Of a stretch of 21,927 nt of DNA, positions 1 through 7,839 are shown piece by piece. Origin of the DNA: CAYWGR01 sp964458015. Lineage in GTDB: Bacteria > Planctomycetota > Planctomycetia > Pirellulales > Thermoguttaceae. The DNA lies in NCBI GenBank assembly GCA_964458015.1, contig CAYWGR010000094.1:1-21927 (forward strand). Reading direction: 5' to 3'. The notes beneath the pieces were generated by a model. It worked only from the letters and a program-made list of their open reading frames with translations, ran no database searches and was not told the origin of the DNA. Each line of letters begins with the position of its first letter. Position 1 is the first letter of the stretch. Position numbers and translations under genes: made by a program.

Positions 1-892
1 GCTTAGACAAAACGACACGCGGGTATTTCAACATTGCCAAGACACAGCAAATACCCCGAAACATGCCCTCTTGGACCACGATCACGTCCGCAAAATAGTA
101 GTTGAGCCGATCGTGGTAGAGTTGGTGAATGTACAAGTTCCCATTGGCGAAGTACGTGAGAAGTATTTCGGTGTCCCGAATTTTCTTTTTGTAGAGGTCC
201 TCCTTTCTCGCTCCGCTGCAAATCCCTCCGGTATGAATCCTGTAACATGCCATATAGTCTGGCAACACATATATCTTATGTTCCTTACTCAAGACCAGTC
301 TAAGAAACCTGTCCCCGGCGAAGATTGAACGCCACCAGTCCGGCAACGGGTCGGGAAGACAGGCCCGTCGGAAAACCATGGAGCATGTGCAAGTGGTATA
401 ATCGTAGTCTTTTTGTGAGTATTTGTTCTCATAAATGATGTCTTGATGCGTGAGGTCCAATGCTTTGGTTCTTCTACCGTTCACAAATTTTCCCTGCATC
501 TCGTTGAAGACCAGACAGCGATGATAACATGCGCTGTAGTCAGGATGCGTATCGAGAAAGGCTACTTGTTTCTGAAGTTTGTTCGGGTCCGTCCAGTAAT
601 CGTCGCCCTCGCACATCGCGATGTATTTACCGCGGCAGGCAGCCCGTGTCCTAATGCCGTTTTCTCGCGGCCCAACGTTCTTCTCAGAGGTTATTACCCG
701 GATTATATCCGGAAACCGTCGTTGGTAGTCAGCGACAATGTTGCGAGTATCGTCCGTCGAACAATCCTCGCCAATCACCAATTCGATGGGGAAATCGGTA
801 CGCTGCATCAAAACGCCTCCAATTGCCTGGGCAATAAAAGAAGCGTGGTTGTATGTAATCATCGTGACGCTGACCAACGGATTGTCGACCAT
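1..892 (-). CDS. Family 2 glycosyltransferase (GT-A fold), 3' end cut by window edge
   Basis: This frame stays open from an ATG at 892 to base 1 (297 residues seen, no stop), so the C-terminus lies outside the window. The start has an AGGA about 8 bases upstream. The N-terminus is typical of GT2: a first beta strand (VSVTMITYNH, residues 7-16), the nucleotide-contacting motif EDCSTDDT (42-49), and the metal-binding acidic motif EGDDYW (95-100) followed by TDPNKLQKQV. Enzymes of this family transfer a sugar from a nucleotide donor to a growing lipid-linked repeat unit at the cytoplasmic face of the membrane. The gene starts 49 bp after the flippase stop on the same strand, so it is probably the next gene of the same polysaccharide operon. 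Donor and acceptor cannot be read from the sequence. A Cys-rich stretch (YTTCTCSMVFRRAC) lies in the middle of the domain. Confidence 0.9.
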   Translation of the reverse strand, partial: MVDNPLVSVTMITYNHASFIAQAIGGVLMQRTDFPIELVIGEDCSTDDTRNIVADYQRRFPDIIRVITSEKNVGPRENGIRTRAACRGKYIAMCEGDDYWTDPNKLQKQVAFLDTHPDYSACYHRCLVFNEMQGKFVNGRRTKALDLTHQDIIYENKYSQKDYDYTTCTCSMVFRRACLPDPLPDWWRSIFAGDRFLRLVLSKEHKIYVLPDYMACYRIHTGGICSGARKEDLYKKKIRDTEILLTYFANGNLYIHQLYHDRLNYYFADVIVVQEGMFRGICCVLAMLKYPRVVLSK

Positions 893-941
893 TTCACTTG
901 TCCTATACGAAATTTCTTTGTGGCCATGCAAAACACTGCGA

Positions 942-2399
942 TCAGATTAGCTTCGCACGAGGAAACAGGCTCTGCAGCGTCTCAATCGCTTCCATAAAGG
1001 CCGGAAGGCGAAACCATCGGCACAGTAAAATATAGAGAGTTGCGCCGACCGATGCCTGAGACAACAACAAGGACCAATTGCCGGAAAATGGAAACCACTG
1101 GACCATATAAACCACTGCGCCCATGGCCAAGGCGATTGCCAAATAAGGGAGTAGGTCTGCCAATTGTTCTCTTGCCGGATAAGCGAGCATTACGCCCGTG
1201 TAGTAGCTATTCAGAAAATATGAAAGGAATGAGGTAGCGACTTGGCCGTAGATCAAGCCTTCGACCCCCCACCGATAGAAAATGGCGATGCTCGCTACGA
1301 CCATGATCTTTTTGATGATTTCCAGCCGAAAGAAAAGATCGGATCGTCCCAGTGCCGTTAAGATATTCAGATTCGCCGCATGCAACGGATACAGCAGCCC
1401 GGCGATGCACAATAGCTGGAGGTAGGGAATGCACGGCTCCCATTTCTTTGTAAAAAGGACGAGGACCAATGGCCGTGCAACAATTGCCAATCCGATCATC
1501 AAAGGAAAGTTCATGAACACCAAACTGCCAAGAGCCTTTTTAAGTCCCCGTTTCATGCGTGCCGGATCGTTTTGCACCGTGGCAAATACAGGAAAAGTGA
1601 CGCGGCCCACGATGGAATATAAGCCACTGGACGGCAACTGTCGTATGGTGTTGGCCCGTGTGTAGAAGCCGAGATCCGTTGCCGAATACAGTCTGCCGAT
1701 GACTAGCAAATAAAGGTTTTGAAAGACGGTTTCGAGTAGTCCCGACGCCAACAGTCGCGACCCGAACGCAAACATTTTTCGCAGGGCTGCAAAACTGAAT
1801 ATCAGGGACGGACGCCACACATTGAATAACCAAAGGAACAGTGTGCGAGACGTATTGCTCGCGAGGGATTGTGCCGCGAGACTCCACACGCCGAATCCGT
1901 ACATTGCCATCGTGACGCCAACGGTCCCGGAAATCAATACAGTCAGAATGCTGATTTTCGCCTGGGTTTTGAAATCGACCCGCTTGACCATCGTTGCGGT
2001 TTGGATGAGCCCAAGAGAATTGATTACAATGTTCAATGACAGCACACGGCAAAGTGGCGTCAGCAACGGTTCTCGAAAAAAAGCGGCGATCCACGGGGCC
2101 GTCAGGCATAGCAAGCTCGCCGCGACAACACCCACCACGATATTGAAATAGAAAATTGAACATTGATCGGCATGTGTCGCATCTTGTTTCTGAATGAGCG
2201 CCGACCCAAACCCACTGTCGAGAAAGGATTGTGCCACCGCTATGAAGATCGTCAACATGCCGATCAGGCCGAACTGTTCCGGCAACAGCAGCCGAGCCAG
2301 AACAATTCCAATGACGAACTGGACGCCCGTCACACCACCCCAGTCGATCATGCTCCAACAGAGGCCGTGGACCGTCTTGGCTTTAAGAGAATCGCTCAT
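942..2399 (-). CDS. Wzx-type polysaccharide flippase (MOP/PST superfamily)
   Basis: This is a 485-residue, very hydrophobic protein with about 12-14 predicted membrane segments spread over its whole length, the usual size and layout of the polysaccharide-specific transporter branch of the MOP superfamily (WzxC-like). The N-terminus (LKAKTVHGLCWSMIDWGG, then a long hydrophobic helix and ARLLLPEQFGLIGM) matches the typical start of these proteins, and SFLDSGFGSALIQ is a further familiar segment. The family moves undecaprenyl-linked repeat units, or whole chains, across the inner membrane. The gene begins 16 bp after the stop of the SDR gene and is followed 49 bp later by the GT2 gene, so all three appear co-transcribed. 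The Shine-Dalgarno site is weak (AGG about 12 bases upstream), which suggests coupling to the upstream gene. Substrate is unknown. Confidence 0.92.
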   Translation of the reverse strand: MSDSLKAKTVHGLCWSMIDWGGVTGVQFVIGIVLARLLLPEQFGLIGMLTIFIAVAQSFLDSGFGSALIQKQDATHADQCSIFYFNIVVGVVAASLLCLTAPWIAAFFREPLLTPLCRVLSLNIVINSLGLIQTATMVKRVDFKTQAKISILTVLISGTVGVTMAMYGFGVWSLAAQSLASNTSRTLFLWLFNVWRPSLIFSFAALRKMFAFGSRLLASGLLETVFQNLYLLVIGRLYSATDLGFYTRANTIRQLPSSGLYSIVGRVTFPVFATVQNDPARMKRGLKKALGSLVFMNFPLMIGLAIVARPLVLVLFTKKWEPCIPYLQLLCIAGLLYPLHAANLNILTALGRSDLFFRLEIIKKIMVVASIAIFYRWGVEGLIYGQVATSFLSYFLNSYYTGVMLAYPAREQLADLLPYLAIALAMGAVVYMVQWFPFSGNWSLLLSQASVGATLYILLCRWFRLPAFMEAIETLQSLFPRAKLI

Positions 2400-2415
2400 A
2401 AAAAGGCAGACCTAT

Positions 2416-3417
2416 TCACACCTTATGTTCACGACGACGAAGGTGTTCAAATCTGTGGCCTTCCATTTCTTTCTTGAAATCTCGCAACATTTCCATGAAA
2501 GGATACCGAACTTCGTAACCGAGATCGCGTTTTGTTTTGCGGATGTCATAAACATAGGCGTAGCCGGGCGCAATCGATTTTTCCGGACAATAGCGGATCA
2601 TCGAGCGGCGATCGGACGGCGAGAATATCTCGACGATCCCACGCACTTCCTCTTCCAGCGAAGTGACGACGCCCGATGCAATGTTATAAAGGCCATGCGC
2701 TTGCTCGCTGTCGATGGCGCCCAGAAAGGCCCCGACGACGTCCTTGACGTAGACGAAATCGCGTCCAATGCCCGGATCGCCCCAGATTTCGATCGGCTCG
2801 CCCACCATCGCTTTTTGCATAAAGACGGTGAACCCTGGCACAGCCGGCTTGCCATTGACATAAACCTCCGTGTGGGGACCGTGACCGTAGACGGCCGGAA
2901 GCCGGAAGGTGATTCCCTGAATGCCATATTCTTGGTGATAGTGTTCGACAAGGTCCGTGGCTGCGATTTTCGTGATAATATAAACAGCATGATCGCCCGT
3001 GAAATTGATGGCTCGGATCTCTTCCTCCGTGATCAACCGGGCGGTTCCCCAATGTCGGGCAACGTCAGAATGGGAACTAGTGAAGATGATTTTCTTGGCC
3101 TTGTTGGTCCGGCAATACTCTAAGGTATTCAGCGTCCCCGTAATGTTCACGTCGATGTAACGCTGCGGATCGTAACCTGCCATGTTTGCCGGCAGTTGTC
3201 CGGACAGCAGCACGACCGCCTCGATGTTTTCCTTGGGCAATCTGTCAAAATCCTCGCGTCGTGTGATATCAACCTTTGAAAACGGAATCTGTCGCTGCGC
3301 ATAATATTCCACATTGAGATTGTCGTGACCAGTGACAAACACCTCGCGTCCGCGCGCAACTAACTCGTCCACCAAGTACGTTCCGATGAAGCCCGATGCG
3401 CCGATAACTACGATCAT
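2416..3417 (-). CDS. Extended-SDR NAD-dependent sugar epimerase/dehydratase
   Basis: This 333-residue protein has the features of an extended short-chain dehydrogenase acting on nucleotide sugars. The N-terminal dinucleotide motif is GASGFIG (6-12). A catalytic Ser region follows (IIFTSSHSD, near 110-118), and the YxxxK pair is Tyr146/Lys150 (YIITK). Downstream, FRLPAVYGHGPH and the GRDFVYVKDVVGAFLGAI segment are typical of the sugar-binding half. A GGAG site lies 8 bases before the ATG. It sits 33 bp after the acyltransferase gene and 16 bp before the flippase. The reaction (4-epimerase, 4,6-dehydratase or 4-reductase) cannot be told from the sequence. Given the neighbouring dTDP-sugar genes it could reduce or epimerise a dTDP-keto sugar, but that is inference. 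Confidence 0.9.
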   Translation of the reverse strand: MIVVIGASGFIGTYLVDELVARGREVFVTGHDNLNVEYYAQRQIPFSKVDITRREDFDRLPKENIEAVVLLSGQLPANMAGYDPQRYIDVNITGTLNTLEYCRTNKAKKIIFTSSHSDVARHWGTARLITEEEIRAINFTGDHAVYIITKIAATDLVEHYHQEYGIQGITFRLPAVYGHGPHTEVYVNGKPAVPGFTVFMQKAMVGEPIEIWGDPGIGRDFVYVKDVVGAFLGAIDSEQAHGLYNIASGVVTSLEEEVRGIVEIFSPSDRRSMIRYCPEKSIAPGYAYVYDIRKTKRDLGYEVRYPFMEMLRDFKKEMEGHRFEHLRRREHKV

Positions 3418-3450
3418 CCCGTTTTCTCCACAGAAACAATCAAAAACCGA

Positions 3451-4374
3451 TCATCCGAACTCACCTACCCTGTAGGCAGGAAAATAGGCCGTATCGCCTG
3501 CTTGGCGATCATGGCAAATCAACGCAAAGCGATCGGAATCAAACACTTTGCCGCAGAAATAAACCATACGGGTCATAGTCGACCAACCGCGTTTGAAGCG
3601 GTCCAAGCCATCGCCCACCGCTGTGTCGAGTCCAGCGGTGGCGCCAATGTCAAAAAAACAAGTACCCTGCTTTGCTAAATACTCCAAGGTAATTCGGTAA
3701 ATCCCGTAGGCGCAGAAGTTCTGATACCCATCGGAGGAAAAGGCCGCCAAATGAGAATAGGCCACGTGGCCATGTACGGCCACCAGATGAGCGCCGACGA
3801 CCTCGCCTCGCCATTTGCCTACGAAAAGAATCATGCCAGGCGTGGTCAATTGTCCTCGAAAAGACTCTTCGGAAAAAGCTCGCATCCCGCGAATTTGATG
3901 CCGTTCGGTGAGGTTGCCGTACAGATGCATCCATTCCGTAAGGTACTTCACAGGTTCAAGACAGACCTCCACCTCTATCTCCCGAAGTGATCGTCGGGCG
4001 TAATAGCGGTGGTGCTGGTTGATCGAATTTTCCAGCGGGCGGCTGAGGTCCACGATATAGTGACCCTTGAACGGTTTGGCGATATCGAATTGTTGATGCA
4101 AAAACTTCTCGCTAATGTCGGCAAACGGGTCGGTCACCAAGGCAAGCGTCACTAAGTCTTTGCCAATTTCGGCCAAATCCTGCGGCAACTTCCGCCAATC
4201 CCGGCATACGAACAGCGGATAGCACCCCATAGCGTCCCGCTCATCACGATTTGGGATCGTTCGTTCGAGAATCCAACCGCCACATGCCGGCAATTCGCGC
4301 GGCATGCCGAATTCGGCCAACGACCGCACATAATTGGAATGGAGATAACCGGAAATCTTATTCTCGTTGCTCAA
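3451..4374 (-). CDS. FemAB/GNAT-like acyltransferase (BioF2-like acetyltransferase domain)
   Basis: This 307-residue protein resembles FemAB/GNAT-fold transferases. It has an N-terminal segment (YLHSNYVRSLAEFGMPREL, then GGWILER and DAMGCYPLFVCRDW). A basic helix (HHRYYARRSLRE) comes mid-protein. The GNAT-like core carries the strand FVGKWRGEVVGAHLVAV, followed by a helix starting with YGIYRITLEYLAKQG and the strand FFDIGATAG. Such proteins transfer acyl or aminoacyl groups, often to cell-wall or surface-glycan precursors. The only start that fits is a TTG at 4374-4372, because a TAG stop lies two codons upstream; an AAGGA about 10 bases upstream would serve as ribosome binding site. That AAGGA lies directly beside the terminal hairpin of the 4395-4642 structured spacer. 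A role in acylating the amino sugar made by the neighbouring aminotransferase is plausible but unproven. Confidence 0.72.
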   Translation of the reverse strand: MSNENKISGYLHSNYVRSLAEFGMPRELPACGGWILERTIPNRDERDAMGCYPLFVCRDWRKLPQDLAEIGKDLVTLALVTDPFADISEKFLHQQFDIAKPFKGHYIVDLSRPLENSINQHHRYYARRSLREIEVEVCLEPVKYLTEWMHLYGNLTERHQIRGMRAFSEESFRGQLTTPGMILFVGKWRGEVVGAHLVAVHGHVAYSHLAAFSSDGYQNFCAYGIYRITLEYLAKQGTCFFDIGATAGLDTAVGDGLDRFKRGWSTMTRMVYFCGKVFDSDRFALICHDRQAGDTAYFPAYRVGEFG

Positions 4375-4394
4375 CTTCTAATTATCCTTGAAAA

Positions 4395-4413
4395 CCCCCG
4401 GCTTTGCCGGGGG
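4395..4413 (-). terminator. Candidate intrinsic terminator / terminal hairpin
   Basis: Read on the minus strand this is an 8 bp GC-only stem (CCCCCGGC/GCCGGGGG) with an AAA loop, followed at once by TTTTC. That has the shape of a Rho-independent terminator for the rml/aminotransferase unit. The T run is short, so it may equally be the end of a mobile element. It lies 21 bases before the acyltransferase start. Confidence 0.5.
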
Positions 4414-4623
4414 ACTGGCATAGTTTGACAGTTCCGTAACTGTTGCCCGCCGTTCGGTTCGATACAGCATCGGGTGGCGTACGCGACTGACCATGCGAGC
4501 AGCGTTGTGAGAAAACCTCGGCAATTGGACAGGAACGACCGAAAACCGAACCAACAGAGTTGTTTTGATACCAGAACAAATGCAACCACCTGAACTACCG
4601 CTTTGAGCGGTTCACAATGGAAG

Positions 4624-4642
4624 CCTCCGGCTTTGCCGGAGG
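4624..4642 (-). repeat. Hairpin paired with the one at 4395-4413
   Basis: CCTCCGGC, AAA loop, GCCGGAGG on the minus strand. It matches the hairpin at 4395-4413 except for one base pair (T-A here, C-G there), so pairing is kept although the sequence differs. No T run follows it, so it is a poor terminator. Confidence 0.6.
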
Positions 4643-4717
4643 GTCCTCACTGCCACTGTTGTAGGAAGTGGAAAACACATTTCTTGCGGAAAAGAACTAT
4701 GCGGTTCACTCAGTCGC

Positions 4718-5845
4718 CTACTTTTCTCGCACTTCTCGAATGATGTCGCAAATGGCATCCACATCGTCCGCCAAAAGCCCGTCGTAAATCGGCAGCGTTA
4801 AAATGCTGTCGGCCACACGCTTTGCAACATTCAGCTGATCTTTGGTGGAAATACTCTGGTAACAAGCGAAGTCCGATACCAGTGGATAAAAATACCGCCG
4901 GGCGTAGACATTATACTGTCGAAGGGCCTGATACAAACCATCGCGGCTTGGGCCAAACTGCTTTTCGTCCACTTCGATCGGAAAATAGCCGTAATTGTAG
5001 TGGACGTCGGCGGGTAGCGGCGGCGGCATCTTGATGCCAGGGATGTCTTGCAACCGCTCACGATAGCGGGCCGTAATCTTGGAGCGTCGAACTATTATCT
5101 CGTCGATGTGGCCGAGAACCTGAATGCCCATCAGCGCCTGCATTTCGTTCATCTTCGCGTTCGTACCGGGCATTACCACCTCGGTCTCGTTTTTGAAGCC
5201 GAAGTTCTTTAGATAGTCGAACGTGCGTTTCAACTCCGAGTCGCGGAATACGAGCGCCCCGCCCTCAATCGAATGATACAGCTTCGTCGCATGGAAACTG
5301 AACATGCTCAAATCGCCGTAATGGGCGATCGAGCGATCGCCAATCCGAATGCCGAACACATGGGCCGCATCGTAGATAAGCCGCAGATTATAACGCCGGG
5401 CGATGTCGGCCAGGGCGTGGATGTTACACGGATGGCCGAACACGTGAACCGCCAAAATCGCGGTGGTCCAGGGCGTAATGGCCGCCTCGACTTTCGCCGG
5501 ATCGAGCGTATAGTAGTTCGGCTCGATATCAACGAACACCGGACGAATTTTGTTCCAATACAAAGCATGTGTTGTGGCGACGAACGTGAACGGCGTGGTG
5601 ATCACTTCGCCGGAAATGCCCATCCCTTGCAACGCAATTTGCAGCGCCAGCGTGCCGTTGTTGAACAAACAAACGTTTTCAGTCTCGAAATAGTTGCACA
5701 ATTCTCGGTGGTAGCGTTTCAGCACCGGCCCGTTGTTGGTCAGCCAGACGTTGTTCCAAATCTCCTTCAACCCTTGGCAAAATTCATCCAGTGGGGGCAG
5801 GAAGGGCCTAGTGACGTAGATAGGCTTTTCAAAAGGCTTGATCAT
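4718..5845 (-). CDS. DegT/DnrJ/EryC1/StrS-family PLP sugar aminotransferase (VioA/FdtB-like)
   Basis: Fold-type I PLP aminotransferase acting on nucleotide-linked keto sugars, 375 residues from the chosen start. Visible motifs are LTNNGPVLKRYHREL, NNGTLALQIAL (cofactor phosphate loop), TPFTFVATTHAL, the Asp of DAAHVFG (159), and the Schiff-base lysine in SFHATKLYHSIEGGAL (Lys188). The C-terminal half has KMNEMQALMG and YARRYFYPL as in the family. I place the start at the ATG at 5845 (MIKPFEKP). The frame stays open to 5968, but that extension overlaps rmlA and has no family similarity. It lies 34 bp after rmlA and, with rmlA and rmlB present and rmlC/rmlD absent, probably aminates dTDP-4-keto-6-deoxyglucose at C4. 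Amination at C3 would need a ketoisomerase, and none is seen. The exact position is inference. Confidence 0.92.
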   Translation of the reverse strand: MIKPFEKPIYVTRPFLPPLDEFCQGLKEIWNNVWLTNNGPVLKRYHRELCNYFETENVCLFNNGTLALQIALQGMGISGEVITTPFTFVATTHALYWNKIRPVFVDIEPNYYTLDPAKVEAAITPWTTAILAVHVFGHPCNIHALADIARRYNLRLIYDAAHVFGIRIGDRSIAHYGDLSMFSFHATKLYHSIEGGALVFRDSELKRTFDYLKNFGFKNETEVVMPGTNAKMNEMQALMGIQVLGHIDEIIVRRSKITARYRERLQDIPGIKMPPPLPADVHYNYGYFPIEVDEKQFGPSRDGLYQALRQYNVYARRYFYPLVSDFACYQSISTKDQLNVAKRVADSILTLPIYDGLLADDVDAICDIIREVREK

Positions 5846-5879
5846 GGTTGGCTCCGAAAGAAGGCTGTCAGGATCGTGG

Positions 5880-6748
5880 CTACTCGTTACGTAGCAGATT
5901 CTCCACATATTGGCCGTAATCGCATTTCGAATTAGCAAACCGACTTTGCAGCGATTCTTTGGTGACAAAGTTCATGTGCAAAGCAACCTCCTCGGGACAG
6001 GCGATCTTCTGCCCCTGACGCGATTCAATGGCATACACGAAATTGGAGGCTTGGAGCATAGATTCGGGCGTGCCTGTGTCGAGCCAAGCTGTGCCGCGAC
6101 CGAATTTTCGCACGTGCAGTTTTCCCATTTTCAAGTAGGTTCGGTTCACGTCGGTAATCTCCAGTTCGCCGCGCGCCGAAGGTTTAATCCNNNNNNNNNN
6201 GCGATCTCGGTGATTTGCGAATCGTAGAAGTATAGGCCCACCACCGCGTAATTCGATTTCGGCTTGGCCGGCTTCTCTTCGAGTGAAATGGCTTTACCTG
6301 TCTCATCGAATTCCACGACGCCATAGCGTTCGGGATCGTTCACGTAGTAAGCGTAGATCGTCGCTCCTTCACCGCGTGACGCCTGCTGAAACGACTGCGG
6401 CAGGCCCATCCCATAAAAAATGTTGTCGCCGAGAATCAGGCACACCGGCCCGTTGGCCACAAACTCCTTGCCGATCAAAAATGCCTGGGCGAGCCCTTCG
6501 GGGCGAGGCTGTTCGGCGTAACAGAGGCCAACCCCCCATTGGCTACCATCGCCCAATAATCTTTTATAAAGCGGCAGATCCGTGGGCGTGGAAATAATGA
6601 GAATCTCGCGGATGCCCGCCAACATTAGCGTCGTCAGCGGGTAATAAATCATCGGCTTGTCGTAAATGGGCAACAATTGCTTGCTCACCACCTGGGTGAC
6701 AGGGTGCAATCGCGTACCGCTGCCACCGGCTAGGATGATCCCCTTCAT
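5880..6748 (-). CDS. rmlA: Glucose-1-phosphate thymidylyltransferase, interrupted by an assembly gap
   Basis: RmlA joins glucose-1-phosphate and dTTP to give dTDP-glucose, the first step of the dTDP-sugar pathway. From MKGIILAGGSGTRLHP (nucleotide-binding loop) through KQLLPIYDKPMIYYPL, AEQPRPEGLAQAF, LGDNIFYG and LEEKP the protein is a clear RmlA. The frame then meets ten Ns at 6191-6200. On the far side the family's C-terminus resumes in another frame (IKPSARGELEITDVNRTYL, then GRGTAWLDTGTPESML), to a TAG at 5880-5882. Read with ten bases the frame would be lost and end early. A missing length of 2 mod 3, most likely 5 bases, restores it. The start ATG overlaps the rmlB stop in an ATGA junction, indicating translational coupling. 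A longer upstream open frame inside rmlB is spurious. Confidence 0.93.
6191..6200. other. Assembly gap (10 N) inside rmlA
   Basis: Ten undetermined bases. The flanking coding sequence shows that the true number is not ten: it must be 2 mod 3 to keep rmlA in frame, and comparison with the conserved A-x-x-[IL]-K-P-S spacing of RmlA suggests 5. Confidence 0.97.
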
Positions 6749-7836
6749 GTTTCTCTCACTTCGTTGCGCTGGCTGTAGTTCAAAGCAATCCACTCCGTAT
6801 ACTTCTCGCTCATCAGGCCATTGACCCAGTCTTGGTTGGCTAGATACCATCGGATGGTTTTGCGAATGCCGGTTTCAAACGACTCGCTGGGCGTCCATCC
6901 CAATTCGCCACGGATTTTTCGGGCGTTGATCGCGTAGCGGCGGTCGTGACCGGGGCGATCCTTTACGTATGCAATCTGCTGGCAATAGCTTTTGCCATCC
7001 GCTTTCGGCTGGAGGCGATCCAACTCGTCGCAGATCAAATGCACGATTTCGATGTTCGCCTTCTCATTGTCCCCGCCAATACTGTAGGTTTCGCCGAGTC
7101 GTCCTCGTTCCAGAACGGCATAGATTGCTGCACAGTGGTCCTCGACATAGAGCCAATCGCGCACCTGGAGACCATCTCCATAGACCGGCAGCGACTTGCC
7201 CATCAGGGCGTTAAGGATCATCAAGGGGATCAGTTTTTCGGGATACTGGTACGGGCCGTAATTGTTCGAGCAATTTGTCGTGAGCGTGGGCAGACCAAAC
7301 GTATGATGGTATGCCCGAACCAAGTGATCCGACGACGCCTTCGAAGCCGAATAGGGCGAATTCGGAGCATAAGGGGTCGTTTCACAAAAAGCCGGGTCGT
7401 TTGGCCCCAGCGTGCCATACACCTCGTCGGTCGAAACATGCAGGAAGCGGCGATGGGCCAACCGGCCAACCCAGGCTTCGCGTGCAGCTTCCAACAACGT
7501 GAACGTACCTACAATGTTCGTCTGTATGAACGCCGCAGGACCGGTGATCGAACGATCGACATGGCTTTCAGCGGCGAAATTGACCACTGTTTGAATGCCG
7601 TACTCCTCAAAAACGCGCCGAACAAGAGCCGTGTCACTGATATCGCCTTTAACGAAGGCGTAACGTTCGCCATCACATACATCACTAAGATTTTTGAGCG
7701 AGCCGGCATAGGTCAGCGCGTCGAAGTTGACCACCCGGGCTTGTGGAGACCGGGCAAGGACGTGGCGGATGAAGTTGCACCCGATAAATCCGGCACCGCC
7801 CGTGACAAGGATTCGATGATCGATTAGCTCAGACAT
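6745..7836 (-). CDS. rmlB: dTDP-glucose 4,6-dehydratase
   Basis: RmlB converts dTDP-glucose to dTDP-4-keto-6-deoxyglucose using tightly bound NAD. The 363-residue protein is of normal family length. It shows the cofactor motif TGGAGFIG (12-19), AAESHVDRSI (88-97), the dehydratase-specific TDE triad in VSTDEVYG (Thr136, Asp137, Glu138), YSASK (Tyr162, Lys166), SNNYGPYQYPEKLIPL and VRDWLYVEDHC. All catalytic residues are present. The ATG at 7836 follows the upstream stop by 3 bases and the TGA at 6745-6747 overlaps the rmlA start, so it sits inside one transcription unit. The Shine-Dalgarno site is weak, consistent with coupling. Identification is secure; the end use of its product is discussed under the aminotransferase. 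Confidence 0.97.
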   Translation of the reverse strand: MSELIDHRILVTGGAGFIGCNFIRHVLARSPQARVVNFDALTYAGSLKNLSDVCDGERYAFVKGDISDTALVRRVFEEYGIQTVVNFAAESHVDRSITGPAAFIQTNIVGTFTLLEAAREAWVGRLAHRRFLHVSTDEVYGTLGPNDPAFCETTPYAPNSPYSASKASSDHLVRAYHHTFGLPTLTTNCSNNYGPYQYPEKLIPLMILNALMGKSLPVYGDGLQVRDWLYVEDHCAAIYAVLERGRLGETYSIGGDNEKANIEIVHLICDELDRLQPKADGKSYCQQIAYVKDRPGHDRRYAINARKIRGELGWTPSESFETGIRKTIRWYLANQDWVNGLMSEKYTEWIALNYSQRNEVRET

Positions 7837-7839
7837 TCT

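Larger units (their letters stand above)
4375..4717. other. Gene-free, hairpin-rich spacer (possible small mobile element or structured RNA)
   Basis: This 343 bp spacer splits an otherwise tightly packed operon. It holds at least four inverted repeats: 4395-4413 (8 bp stem, 3-base loop), 4428-4443 (ACAGTT/AACTGT, 4-base loop), 4598-4610 (CCGCT/AGCGG, 3-base loop) and 4624-4642 (8 bp stem, same 3-base loop as the first). The outer pair are near-identical in the same orientation and differ by one compensated base pair. GTTCGGTT at 4452-4459 can also pair with AACCGAAC at 4544-4551. The two overlapping minus-strand frames here (67-72 codons) match no family I recognise. It could be a decayed IS200/IS605-like or MITE-type insertion, or a transcribed structured RNA. 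I cannot decide between them. Confidence 0.6.

Noticed and set aside
443..997. Plus-strand frame of 184 codons at the left end
   Set aside because: It lies opposite the GT2 gene, which has clear family motifs in the minus-strand frame.
2194..3123. Long plus-strand frame (309 codons) opposite the flippase start and the SDR gene
   Set aside because: Antisense shadow of two well-supported genes; no domain features.
4371..4589. Two overlapping minus-strand frames (67-72 codons) in the hairpin-rich spacer
   Set aside because: No family recognised and they read through the hairpins; treated as part of the structured spacer rather than as genes.
4395..4642. CRISPR-like repeats
   Set aside because: Only two related copies, 210 bp apart, forming self-paired hairpins with no regular spacers and no cas genes.
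5846..5968. Longer N-terminus of the aminotransferase (41 extra residues)
   Set aside because: It would overlap the end of rmlA and has no family similarity; MIKPFEKP at 5845 fits the family start.
6946..7827. Long plus-strand frame (293 codons) opposite rmlB
   Set aside because: Antisense shadow of a secure rmlB; no domain features.
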